Assembly (NCBI GenBank): GCA_029821415.1
Contig: JALGTJ010000187.1
Coordinates: 1-5,627, forward strand
Source: Candidatus Zipacnadia bacterium
Lineage (GTDB): Bacteria; Armatimonadota; Zipacnadia; Zipacnadales; Zipacnadaceae
Direction: 5' to 3'
DNA: 5,627 nucleotides
The notes below the pieces were generated by a model that worked only from the letters and a program-made list of their open reading frames with translations, made no database searches and was not told the origin of the DNA. Position numbers and translations under genes: made by a program. Shown in pieces: positions 1 through 5,442 of the stretch (positions are counted from its first letter, which is position 1; each line of letters starts with the position of its first letter).

Positions 1-393
1 GATGTCGCCTATGCTTACGTAGTTAGCAACTATGTCTTCATAGGGTATTTGATAGCCGCGCAACAGATCCAGGAAGAGGTCATTCTCTCCGGAAGGTGGC
101 GCCAGCCAGCCAAAAGAACCAGGGATATTTGCACAATGCGGCCCGTCAGCCATAAGCAATTGCTGTTCCTGGCCGTAGAGGTAGTCAGTGTCATAACTTA
201 CCCACATTGGACAGATGGGCACGCCGCCGACGGGCATGCGTACCACCGTGCAACTGCGCGAGACTGTCGCGCCCTCCAGGCCCAGCACCTGGGCGAAAAT
301 ATAATCAATGGGGATGTGAACGGTAACCCGTATGCCCCAGGCAGCACTACCCAGTGCGAGCAAGTTGCGGTGAACCCGCCTGACGACTCGTTG
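1..393 (-). pseudogene. TadG-like protein, C-terminal continuation after frameshift (runs off left edge)
   Basis: This is the second half of the gene that starts at 620. The frame is free of stops from 393 down to 1, and the meaningful continuation starts near 330-345. It reads GIRVTVHIPIDYIFAQVLGL, followed by a beta-rich stretch ending TVVRMPVG, the usual VTV...FARVLG-type region of TadG-like proteins. Further on come CPMWVSY, CANIPGSFGWLAPPSG and DLLRGYQIPYED. A 'GxFGWL' motif followed by a short helix ending RGY is typical of the extracellular part of these proteins. Going from the N-terminal frame to this one needs a -1 shift, i.e. one missing base. Adding one C to the run of four C at 335-338 would join the halves smoothly. 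The C-terminus lies outside the window. Whether the gene is dead or the sequence is wrong cannot be told from here. Confidence 0.65.
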
Positions 394-620
394 TTAGCAG
401 TGACGAGGCTCAACGCCACGTACTGTGCTGTGCCCTCACTGGGCAACTCCTGGCCGGCACCCAGCGCGGCGGCGTCGGCTACATCCTGAGCCACCTGTGC
501 GGCGATGACCAACCTCCCGATATCCACGGTCAAAGCAGCCATGCCCAGGAGAGCCATCAACGCCACCAGCACCCAAGCCATGATTACGCCGCGTTCTCTG
601 TGCTTAGCACGCCTACGCAT
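198..620 (-). CDS. TadE/TadG-like Flp pilus-assembly family protein, N-terminal part (frameshifted)
   Basis: This is the N-terminal 140-codon frame of a TadG-like secreted or membrane-anchored protein. Residues 1-11 are basic and end in RERG. A hydrophobic segment follows (about 12-31), then VDIGR (32-36) and a Q-rich stretch leading to DVADAAALGAGQELP (46-60). That order (RERG, one TM helix, VDxGR, ADAAALAGA, LP) is the hallmark of the Flp pilus-assembly TadE/G-like domain, which anchors pilus-associated or surface proteins in the cytoplasmic membrane. On the minus strand a GGTGAAGAG purine stretch precedes the ATG, with GGTG 7 nt away. After about residue 90 the translation becomes R/W/C/A-rich and unlike the family, while the neighbouring frame carries a sensible continuation, so the stop at 198 is a frameshift artefact or lesion. 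The gene is divergent from the redox operon and probably unrelated to it. Family call fairly sure; specific role unknown. Confidence 0.72.
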   Translation of the reverse strand: MRRRAKHRERGVIMAWVLVALMALLGMAALTVDIGRLVIAAQVAQDVADAAALGAGQELPSEGTAQYVALSLVTANNESSGGFTATCSHWVVLPGAYGLPFTSPLIIFSPRCWAWRARQSRAVARWYACPSAACPSVQCG

Positions 621-692
621 TACTCTTCACCGCTTCTCACTGTTAAACAGCATCATTGACTTGGTGCCGCAATAGCATAAAGTAAAGCTATG

Positions 693-715
693 CTTGACAT
701 CAGGACATCATCAAG
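693..715. repeat. Inverted repeat CTTGA-N13-TCAAG with internal direct repeat
   Basis: CTTGA at 693-697 is mirrored by TCAAG at 711-715. Inside lies a direct repeat, GACATCA twice with one base between them (696-710). It lies about 75-95 bases upstream of the TadG-like start, so an operator role for that gene is possible. The arms are only 5 bp, so chance is a serious alternative. Confidence 0.25.
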
Positions 716-775
716 TTTATTTGTACCCAGTTCTAGTATCGGCAAAACCAGCCTGCCTCTTTAGTTGCTGGCTTG

Positions 776-796
776 AATAGAGATAACGGCTCTATT
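776..796. repeat. Perfect 7-bp inverted repeat, 7-nt spacer (operator-like)
   Basis: AATAGAG (776-782) and CTCTATT (790-796) are perfect reverse complements around the spacer ATAACGG. The 21-bp total with a 7-nt spacer fits a dimeric helix-turn-helix regulator site. There is no T-run after it, so it is not a rho-independent terminator. It lies far from both gene starts (about 155 bases from the TadG-like ATG and 570 from the operon), so the target, if any, is unclear. Confidence 0.35.
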
Positions 797-1007
797 AGCG
801 TGGTAGATGCTGGTGTCTGGTGTATGCAGTCTTTGCCAGCCGGCTGGGATATCCAGGCAATGGCCACGGAATTGGCCATACGCTACGGCGGCAAGCGTGG
901 TTGACCCATCGCGGCGTACGTTGCACAGTTGCGCCCATAGCTGTATTGGCCCAAGGGCACTGAGGGAGGACAACTTTGGGGTGTGCTTTCGTGAGTTCGC
1001 CGCGAAT

Positions 1008-1031
1008 GACAGACAGACAGACAGAAAGAAA
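1008..1031. repeat. Tetranucleotide microsatellite (GACA)4(GAAA)2
   Basis: Four perfect GACA units (1008-1023) are followed directly by two GAAA units (1024-1031). Tetranucleotide runs like this can slip during replication. It lies about 60 bases upstream of the predicted -35 box and inside a short open frame (1006-1116), where it encodes TDRQTERK. Confidence 0.75.
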
Positions 1032-1088
1032 GATGGGCTGGTTTTTGGGGCTTGGCGTGGGGCTCGGCGAGGGATTGATGGTGGCCCC

Positions 1089-1117
1089 TTGCAATTTATC
1101 TGAAGTTTTGTTATAAT
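1089..1117 (+). promoter_or_regulatory. Sigma70-type promoter of the redox operon
   Basis: TTGCAA at 1089-1094 (4 of 6 matches to TTGACA) is separated by exactly 17 bases from a perfect TATAAT at 1112-1117, giving a predicted transcription start near 1124. It points toward the molybdopterin-fold gene at 1367 and implies a leader of about 240 bases. It is the best promoter in the intergenic region; a lone TTGACA at 1178-1183 has no good -10 partner. Confidence 0.6.
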
Positions 1118-1127
1118 ATAAACTTAG

Positions 1128-1151
1128 GCAAGGGGTGGTACTGCACCTTGC
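1128..1151 (+). promoter_or_regulatory. Early leader hairpin or operator just after the predicted transcription start
   Basis: GCAA(1128-1131)-GG bulge-GGTG(1134-1137), a 6-nt loop GTACTG, then CACC(1144-1147)-TTGC(1148-1151) gives an 8-bp stem with a 2-nt bulge. It begins a few bases after the predicted transcription start. It could be a 5'-end RNA hairpin or, as DNA, a repressor site overlapping the start. It is not followed by a T-run, so it is not a canonical terminator. Confidence 0.35.
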
Positions 1152-1260
1152 TCAATTATTGTGTGTTGATCGGTGAATTGACAGCAACGTAAAGCCACAC
1201 ATTACTCCTATCCAGGTAGTTTTCCCTTTTGTTGGGCAGTCAAATTATCAAAAAATTTTG

Positions 1261-1303
1261 GCTGTAGCAAAGGTATTTGCCTGGAGGGAAAAAGCCCCAC
1301 AGC
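1261..1303 (+). promoter_or_regulatory. Possible folded leader element (three-way-junction-like)
   Basis: GCTGT (1261-1265) can pair with ACAGC (1299-1303). Between them are the hairpin GCAAA-GGTA-TTTGC (1267-1280) and a weak GGG-AAAAAG-CCC hairpin (1286-1297). A second ACAGC at 1312-1316 could compete for the same GCTGT arm, allowing two alternative folds. The element lies 64 bases before the first operon gene. I cannot match it to a known riboswitch class, molybdenum cofactor included, and short stems of this size often arise by chance. Confidence 0.22.
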
Positions 1304-1366
1304 AACAAAAAACAGCTCGATTTTTCTGCGCTTTGATCGTCACAGAAGGTTCGAGGATAAACACTA

Positions 1367-3178
1367 ATGAGTGAACTAGTGCCAGTAGTGTGCCCCTTTT
1401 GTGGGGTTGGCTGTGGGATGTATCTGCAGCTTCTTGATGATGGCCTCATAGCAACGCTTCCCAGCCGCAATGACCCAGTATCCGCAGGGCGGTTGTGCGT
1501 GCGGGGCTGGCGGGCAGGAGACCTGTTGGTCAACTCACAGCGGCTGACTTCTCCCCAGGTAGAGGGTAAGCCGACCTCCCGGACCGAAGCTCTCCAGCAA
1601 GCGAGTCAACTCCTGAAAGGGATAGCAGGCAGCCGAGTGGGGATATTGGCAGCAGGTCATCTGACCAACGAAGAGGGCTTTGCCCTCAGCTATTTTGGCC
1701 GCAGGGTGCTGGGCACCGCTCATCTGGACAACTTTGGCAGAATAGTTGATGGCCCGGCCTTGTGGGGCCTGGAGCACAGTCAAGGACAGACTTACCAGCG
1801 ACCGGGGCTGAATACGCTGCCCGACTACGATCTGCTGGTGTGCCTGAATTCGAATCTACGGGAGCTGAATGACCAGGCCGGTGCCTGGGTGCACAAAGCC
1901 CGCACAGCCGGCTCCAAGCTAATTGTTATTGACGCAGTAGACGACGGACTGGGGCAAGACGGACAGCTTTACGTCCAGCACCAGCCTGGTGCCCAATCGC
2001 GGCAGCTCGCCAATGAAACTGGGTCGCTTCCCTCTCCGAATGTTGCCAAACTGGGCCCCGCCGAATTAGCTGACCAGCTCCGCGAGGCTGCTGACCTGAT
2101 AGCGGCAGCCGACCGTATCGCCATCGTCTTCTCAACGCGAGCCGTACCCACTCCTGAGTTGGCGGTGGCAGCGGGCGAGATAGCTAAACAGATTAACGAG
2201 GCTGCTGACCAGCAGGCTGATGTCTTTGCAGTAGCAGGAGCTCCCAATTCACTGGGACTCATCCATATGGGCCTGCTTCCTGACCAGTCTGACCCGGGCA
2301 GTGAGGGATTGGGCCTCGGTGAAATGCTGGCCCCAGAGCAACAGGCTCTGGATGGATTGATTGTTATTGGCGAAGACCTGTCTGGATGGGTGGGAGAAGC
2401 GGCGCTGCAAGCACTCAAAGATAAGCTGGATGCATTCATTGTGATAGATAGTGTCTCGACTCCCTGTACTCAACTTGCCGATGTAGCGCTGCCAATGGCG
2501 GGCTTTGGCGAGAAAGAGGGCAGCTATACCCAACTGTCGGGCGAGGTCTGCTGGTCGGGGGCCGCTGTCTCACCGCCTGGCGAGGCCCGTCCACTGCCGG
2601 CGATACTCGCAGAGCTTGCCCAGGGGCTGGGTAGCACAGCAGGTGCGGCGCAGACTGAGGCCATCTGGGAGCAGATTAGCCAGCAGATTAGTGGATACGA
2701 GCAGATCCAGCTTGCGGCATTGCGCCGCGAAGGGCGGGTGATGCTGGGCCCGACGGCGCCGCTGCTCCCATCTGGTGAAGTTGACTTAGATTATCAGCCT
2801 CAGGTCGGCCAGGCTACGGAGGAGGGCTACACGCTCATCAGCCGCTACGACAAGAACTGGTGGGTGTTAGACGGGCGCATACCGGCGATACCGGCGCTAT
2901 ATCGAGAGGCACGCGACCAGCAGGGCGGCTATGTCCTAATGAATCCGGCGGACATAGAGGAGGCACAGGTCCGGCCGGGGCGAGCTGCACTTTTCCAGAC
3001 CGAGTGCGGCAGCAGGCAATTGACGATTTACGAGCATCCCGGCGTACCCGCCGGCTACATAGTGCTGCCTGCCCACCAACTGGAGATTATTCGTCGGCTG
3101 ATGGGGCCCGGCCAGTATGATAGGGAAAGTAGCAGTGTCTCTCGGACTCCCGTTTCTGTAGAGTTGAAGAAGGGCTAG
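1367..3178 (+). CDS. Molybdopterin-oxidoreductase-fold subunit (formate dehydrogenase alpha/NuoG-like), lacks the catalytic Cys/Sec
   Basis: The 603-aa protein opens with a [4Fe-4S] motif C9-x2-C12-x3-C16-x27-C44 followed by VRG, as in formate dehydrogenase (FdhA/FdhF) and related Mo enzymes. FdhF has Lys where R46 stands. TNEE (100-103) and GTAHLDNFGR (116-125) follow the FdhF plan, but where formate dehydrogenases read R-V-(Cys/Sec)-H this protein reads R125-I-V127-D128. The ligand to Mo/W and the catalytic His are both missing, and no in-frame TGA exists. Residues 354-420 carry ADVALPMAGFGEKEGSYTQL, the usual end of the molybdopterin domain. About 485-580 resemble the dinucleotide-binding C-terminal domain (VLMNPADIEEAQVRPG). 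It is shorter than typical FdhA/NuoG (700-900 aa). The start is fixed by GAGG 10 nt upstream and by the Cys motif position. It is the first gene of the operon, 4 nt before the next. It is probably a NuoG-like electron-transfer or scaffold subunit; substrate unknown. Confidence 0.85.
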   Translation: MSELVPVVCPFCGVGCGMYLQLLDDGLIATLPSRNDPVSAGRLCVRGWRAGDLLVNSQRLTSPQVEGKPTSRTEALQQASQLLKGIAGSRVGILAAGHLTNEEGFALSYFGRRVLGTAHLDNFGRIVDGPALWGLEHSQGQTYQRPGLNTLPDYDLLVCLNSNLRELNDQAGAWVHKARTAGSKLIVIDAVDDGLGQDGQLYVQHQPGAQSRQLANETGSLPSPNVAKLGPAELADQLREAADLIAAADRIAIVFSTRAVPTPELAVAAGEIAKQINEAADQQADVFAVAGAPNSLGLIHMGLLPDQSDPGSEGLGLGEMLAPEQQALDGLIVIGEDLSGWVGEAALQALKDKLDAFIVIDSVSTPCTQLADVALPMAGFGEKEGSYTQLSGEVCWSGAAVSPPGEARPLPAILAELAQGLGSTAGAAQTEAIWEQISQQISGYEQIQLAALRREGRVMLGPTAPLLPSGEVDLDYQPQVGQATEEGYTLISRYDKNWWVLDGRIPAIPALYREARDQQGGYVLMNPADIEEAQVRPGRAALFQTECGSRQLTIYEHPGVPAGYIVLPAHQLEIIRRLMGPGQYDRESSSVSRTPVSVELKKG

Positions 3179-3182
3179 TCTT

Positions 3183-4262
3183 ATGAATAATAATGTTGAG
3201 AGATTTGTGTTGCCGGCTCAGCGGTTGGCAGAGGCGCTCCAGGCGCTGCTCGAGCTTCCGGATCAGGTTATTGCACCCGTCCAAGCGGCACGAGGCGATG
3301 TCCACTTCGGGGTGGTAGACAGCGCTGACCAGATCCAAACCAATTTTGGTAATACATTGGTCTCACCGATTGAGTATCTGCTGCCCAGTCAGGAAGTTAT
3401 GTTTGAGTATCGGCTGGGGCCACAGGGGCAGCCGGAGTTTACGCCACCAGCGCCTCCGCCCGAGCGCATTATTTTCGGTATTCGCCCCTGCGATGTTGCT
3501 GCCATTGAGTACGGTGACCATTTTTACCTGGGGCGGGAACCGGCAGATACTCTCTACGCCGCTCGCCGTCAGGCAACCACTCTGATTGCCCTGGCCTGCG
3601 CCAAACCAGCAAACGAGACCTGCTTCTGCTCGTGCTGCGAGGGGGGCGGGCCGGTCAGCGAATCAGGCTTTGACATCCAATTAACTCCGCTGGGCGATCA
3701 GTATCTGGTAGAAGTTGCGACTGACAAAGGGCGGCACGTTGCCCAGCAGTGGCGGGGCCTGCTCGATGCGGCTGCAGACGAGCTATTGGAGGTACGGGAG
3801 GCGCAAACCCGCGAGGTCATGGAGCAGCAGTTGGAAACCAAATCTAACCTGGCGGCGGCAATTCGCCGCATTACCGCGGAAAAGGTCAGTCCGGAAATCT
3901 GGGAGAGTATTGGGCATGATTGCTATAGCTGTGGGGGTTGCTCGTACCTGTGTCCGATTTGCACTTGCTACGATGTTGTGGATGTAGAATATGATGATAC
4001 CAGCGGGGTCCGCATTAGGCGGACTGACTCGTGTCGCCTGGCTGGATTTGTCCGGGAAGCTACCGGTCATATTCCCCGGCCGACTGCCGCCTCACGTGCG
4101 CGCTGGTATGCTTACCATAAGCTTAGCTACGACTACCACGAGCAATACGGGCGCTATGGCTGTGTAGGCTGCGGACGCTGTGTTATTACTTGTCTGGGTC
4201 AGATAGATATGCCTACGGTTTGCGCACGGGTACGCCAATCCGAAACCGAGGCAGCAAGCTAA
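3183..4262 (+). CDS. HydB/AsrA-like 4Fe-4S dicluster subunit (sulfhydrogenase beta / anaerobic sulfite reductase A family)
   Basis: The 359-aa cytoplasmic electron-transfer subunit passes electrons between a flavoprotein partner and a catalytic module. The N-terminal half has the family signature FGIRPCDVAAIEY (98-110) and a Cys cluster ETCFCSCC (145-152). The C-terminal half carries two ferredoxin-type sites: C247-x2-C250-x2-C253-x3-C257-P with extra C260 and C262, and C327-x2-C330-x2-C333-x3-C337. Length and motif order fit HydB of archaeal/bacterial sulfhydrogenases and AsrA of anaerobic sulfite reductase (about 340-370 aa). An AGAAGGG ribosome binding site lies 8 nt before the ATG, overlapping the end of the preceding gene. 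The HydG/AsrB-like partner follows after 21 nt, the normal pairing. No NiFe subunits (HydD/HydA) or siroheme subunit (AsrC) are visible, so the symbol is left empty. Reading frame intact. Confidence 0.9.
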   Translation: MNNNVERFVLPAQRLAEALQALLELPDQVIAPVQAARGDVHFGVVDSADQIQTNFGNTLVSPIEYLLPSQEVMFEYRLGPQGQPEFTPPAPPPERIIFGIRPCDVAAIEYGDHFYLGREPADTLYAARRQATTLIALACAKPANETCFCSCCEGGGPVSESGFDIQLTPLGDQYLVEVATDKGRHVAQQWRGLLDAAADELLEVREAQTREVMEQQLETKSNLAAAIRRITAEKVSPEIWESIGHDCYSCGGCSYLCPICTCYDVVDVEYDDTSGVRIRRTDSCRLAGFVREATGHIPRPTAASRARWYAYHKLSYDYHEQYGRYGCVGCGRCVITCLGQIDMPTVCARVRQSETEAAS

Positions 4263-4283
4263 GAGAGCCATAAGGGAGAAAAA

Positions 4284-5060
4284 ATGGAGCAAGTTGATCA
4301 TATTCCCCGACCGGCAGTAATTGAGGACATTCGGCCCGAGACGCCGACTGAGAAGACTTTTACGCTTAGGTTCACCGACGGGGAACCCTTCAACTTCCAG
4401 GCGGGCCAATTCTGTATGCTCTCGGTACTGGGGAAGGGCGAGGCGCCCTTCTGCATCGCCTCGTCGCCGGCGCGGACTGACGCCATTAAGGTAACCGTGC
4501 GCCGCTATCCCGGAGGGGAGGTCACCTCAGCTCTTCACGAGTTGACGAAAGGGGACTACGTGGGAATACGGGGACCGAGGGGCAATGGTTTCCCGCTTCA
4601 GGACTTTGTGGGCCGAGATATTCTGGTGGTAGCTGGCGGTATTGGTCTGCCGGCAGTGCAGGCCTCGCTGCTATATCTACTCGACCATCGCAGTGATTAC
4701 CGTAATGTGACGCTCCTATACGGAGCACGCACGCCCAGTGACCGGGTCTACAAGGACGACCTCGCCAAATGGGAGCAGTCGCCCGACATAGTCTGCAAGC
4801 AGACTGTTGATATGAAGGGTGACGACGACAGTTGGGAGGGGCATGTGGGTCTCATCACTACCTTGTTCGGGCCGCTGGAGATAGACGGACCGCAGACGAC
4901 GGCTATTATTGTGGGGCCGGCGGTTATGTATCCTTTCGTTGTTGCTGAGTGTCGCCAGAAGGGTATTGCCGATGAGAATATGTATTTTTCGCTGGAGCGA
5001 CATATGAAGTGTGGTGTCGGCAAATGTGGCCACCAAATGTGGCCACTGTACTATCGGTGA
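4284..5060 (+). CDS. HydG/AsrB/PyrK-like FAD/NAD(P)-binding subunit, C-terminus frameshifted by a 13-bp duplication
   Basis: This is a ferredoxin-reductase-type flavoprotein that would exchange electrons between NAD(P)H and the HydB-like subunit. The FAD domain shows GQFCML (41-46), PFCIASSPA (55-63) and GPRGNGFP (97-104). The NAD(P) domain shows VVAGGIGLPA (115-124), LLYGARTPSD (144-153) and a VGPAVMYPFV segment (about 210-219). The protein should end in a [2Fe-2S] domain. C243-x4-C248-GH is present, but a perfect 13-bp tandem repeat (5021-5046) then shifts the frame and the protein ends as QMWPLYYR. Removing one copy restores C251, C259 and a normal DGPVF-type tail, giving 276 aa, the usual family size. 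AAGGGAG lies 5 nt before the ATG. As written, the product lacks two of four cluster ligands and is probably non-functional in electron transfer. Family assignment is secure; NADH versus NADPH use is not decidable. Confidence 0.88.
   Translation: MEQVDHIPRPAVIEDIRPETPTEKTFTLRFTDGEPFNFQAGQFCMLSVLGKGEAPFCIASSPARTDAIKVTVRRYPGGEVTSALHELTKGDYVGIRGPRGNGFPLQDFVGRDILVVAGGIGLPAVQASLLYLLDHRSDYRNVTLLYGARTPSDRVYKDDLAKWEQSPDIVCKQTVDMKGDDDSWEGHVGLITTLFGPLEIDGPQTTAIIVGPAVMYPFVVAECRQKGIADENMYFSLERHMKCGVGKCGHQMWPLYYR
5021..5046 (+). repeat. Perfect 13-bp tandem duplication inside the [2Fe-2S] motif
   Basis: CAAATGTGGCCAC occurs at 5021-5033 and again, identical and adjacent, at 5034-5046. The unit codes for the K-C-G-H part of the cluster motif. 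Because 13 is not a multiple of three, it throws the flavoprotein out of frame. Confidence 0.97.
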
Positions 5061-5127
5061 TAAGTATGTATGTATTGATGGACCGGTTTTCACTTATGCC
5101 GAAATGCAGCAGATGAAGGGTGAGTAG
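5047..5127 (+). pseudogene. Displaced C-terminal tail of the HydG-like flavoprotein
   Basis: In the +1 frame relative to the flavoprotein, directly after the duplication, the sequence reads CTIGDKYVCIDGPVFTYAEM and ends in QQMKGE and a TAG at 5125-5127. This is the standard end of HydG/PyrK-type proteins: the third and fourth Cys of the [2Fe-2S] motif (CTIG...C-x-DGP) and a short helix. It has no start codon or ribosome binding site of its own, so it is the lost end of the gene starting at 4284 and not a separate gene. Confidence 0.9.
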
Positions 5128-5217
5128 CGGCAATCACGTCGGCTCTGTCCGGCAACAGTAGTTGTACCCAACTTCAATTAAGGCCTACTAACTAAGGCGG
5201 ACTGCAGAGAATAGATA

Positions 5218-5442
5218 ATGAGTACATTAGCAGAAATATCGGCCCGCGAGCTATTGGTGCCCTTAGTAGCTGCTCCTCTGATCGGGGCACTGTTCTGCAT
5301 CTTTCTCAAAAAACGCGTCAGTGACATTGTGGCGGCTATCTTTGCGATCATTACACTGATACTGGCGATAGGTGTCATCGGCGATGTTTTTGGCAATCCG
5401 GACTGCCGCTGGGCAAGTTGGCGATGTTGGGCGGCGAGATAG
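5218..5442 (+). CDS. NuoL/HyfB/Mrp-type proton-translocating membrane subunit, N-terminal frame (frameshifted)
   Basis: This is the start of a complex-I-type antiporter subunit that would couple redox chemistry to ion pumping. The first about 57 residues give two membrane helices (about 11-29 and 35-55) split by a KKR turn, as at the N-terminus of NuoL, HyfB and MrpA/MrpD proteins. After GDVFGNP the frame turns into RWASWRCWAAR and stops, whereas the -1 frame continues as a proper membrane protein. The ATG follows an in-frame TAG at 5212-5214, which fixes the start. The ribosome binding site is weak (GAGA about 7 nt away), unlike the strong sites of the three genes before it. It lies 90 nt after the repaired flavoprotein stop, so it is likely in the same operon. 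Confidence 0.75.
   Translation: MSTLAEISARELLVPLVAAPLIGALFCIFLKKRVSDIVAAIFAIITLILAIGVIGDVFGNPDCRWASWRCWAAR

Larger units (their letters stand above)
621..1366. other. Divergent intergenic region without a convincing gene
   Basis: These 746 bases separate the leftward TadG-like gene from the rightward redox operon. Small open frames on both strands (761-973 minus, 795-1094 minus, 807-1103 plus) overlap each other, match no family I recognise and have odd compositions, so I do not call them. The stretch does contain inverted repeats at 693-715 and 776-796, a GACA/GAAA microsatellite at 1008-1031 and a promoter at 1089-1117. Leader hairpins follow at 1128-1151 and 1261-1303. No terminator is expected between divergent genes and none was seen. 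Confidence 0.6.

Noticed and set aside
49..489. Plus-strand 146-codon open frame
   Set aside because: It is antisense to the TadG-like gene, has no family features and no convincing ribosome binding site; the minus-strand frames carry the family motifs.
836..847. Perfect 12-bp palindrome CCAGCCGGCTGG
   Set aside because: About one such palindrome is expected by chance in a window of this size, and nothing nearby suggests a function.
761..1103. Three overlapping open frames (761-973 minus, 795-1094 minus, 807-1103 plus)
   Set aside because: They overlap one another, show no recognisable domain, and include low-complexity S/P or R-rich stretches; none has supporting context.
1178..1183. Perfect TTGACA -35 box
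   Set aside because: At 16-18 bases downstream only CATTAC-like sequence is found, a poor -10; the promoter at 1089-1117 is much better.
1240..1533. Minus-strand 97-codon open frame over the start of the redox operon
   Set aside because: It is a shadow antisense to the [4Fe-4S] region of the molybdopterin-fold gene and has no family features.
1367..3178. Selenocysteine in the molybdopterin-fold subunit
   Set aside because: The 603-codon frame has no internal TGA, and the position aligned to Sec is a valine codon (GTT).
3183..5127. Anaerobic sulfite reductase operon asrABC
   Set aside because: AsrA- and AsrB-like subunits are present, but the gene after them is a membrane antiporter subunit and not the siroheme AsrC; the upstream molybdopterin-fold gene also does not fit.
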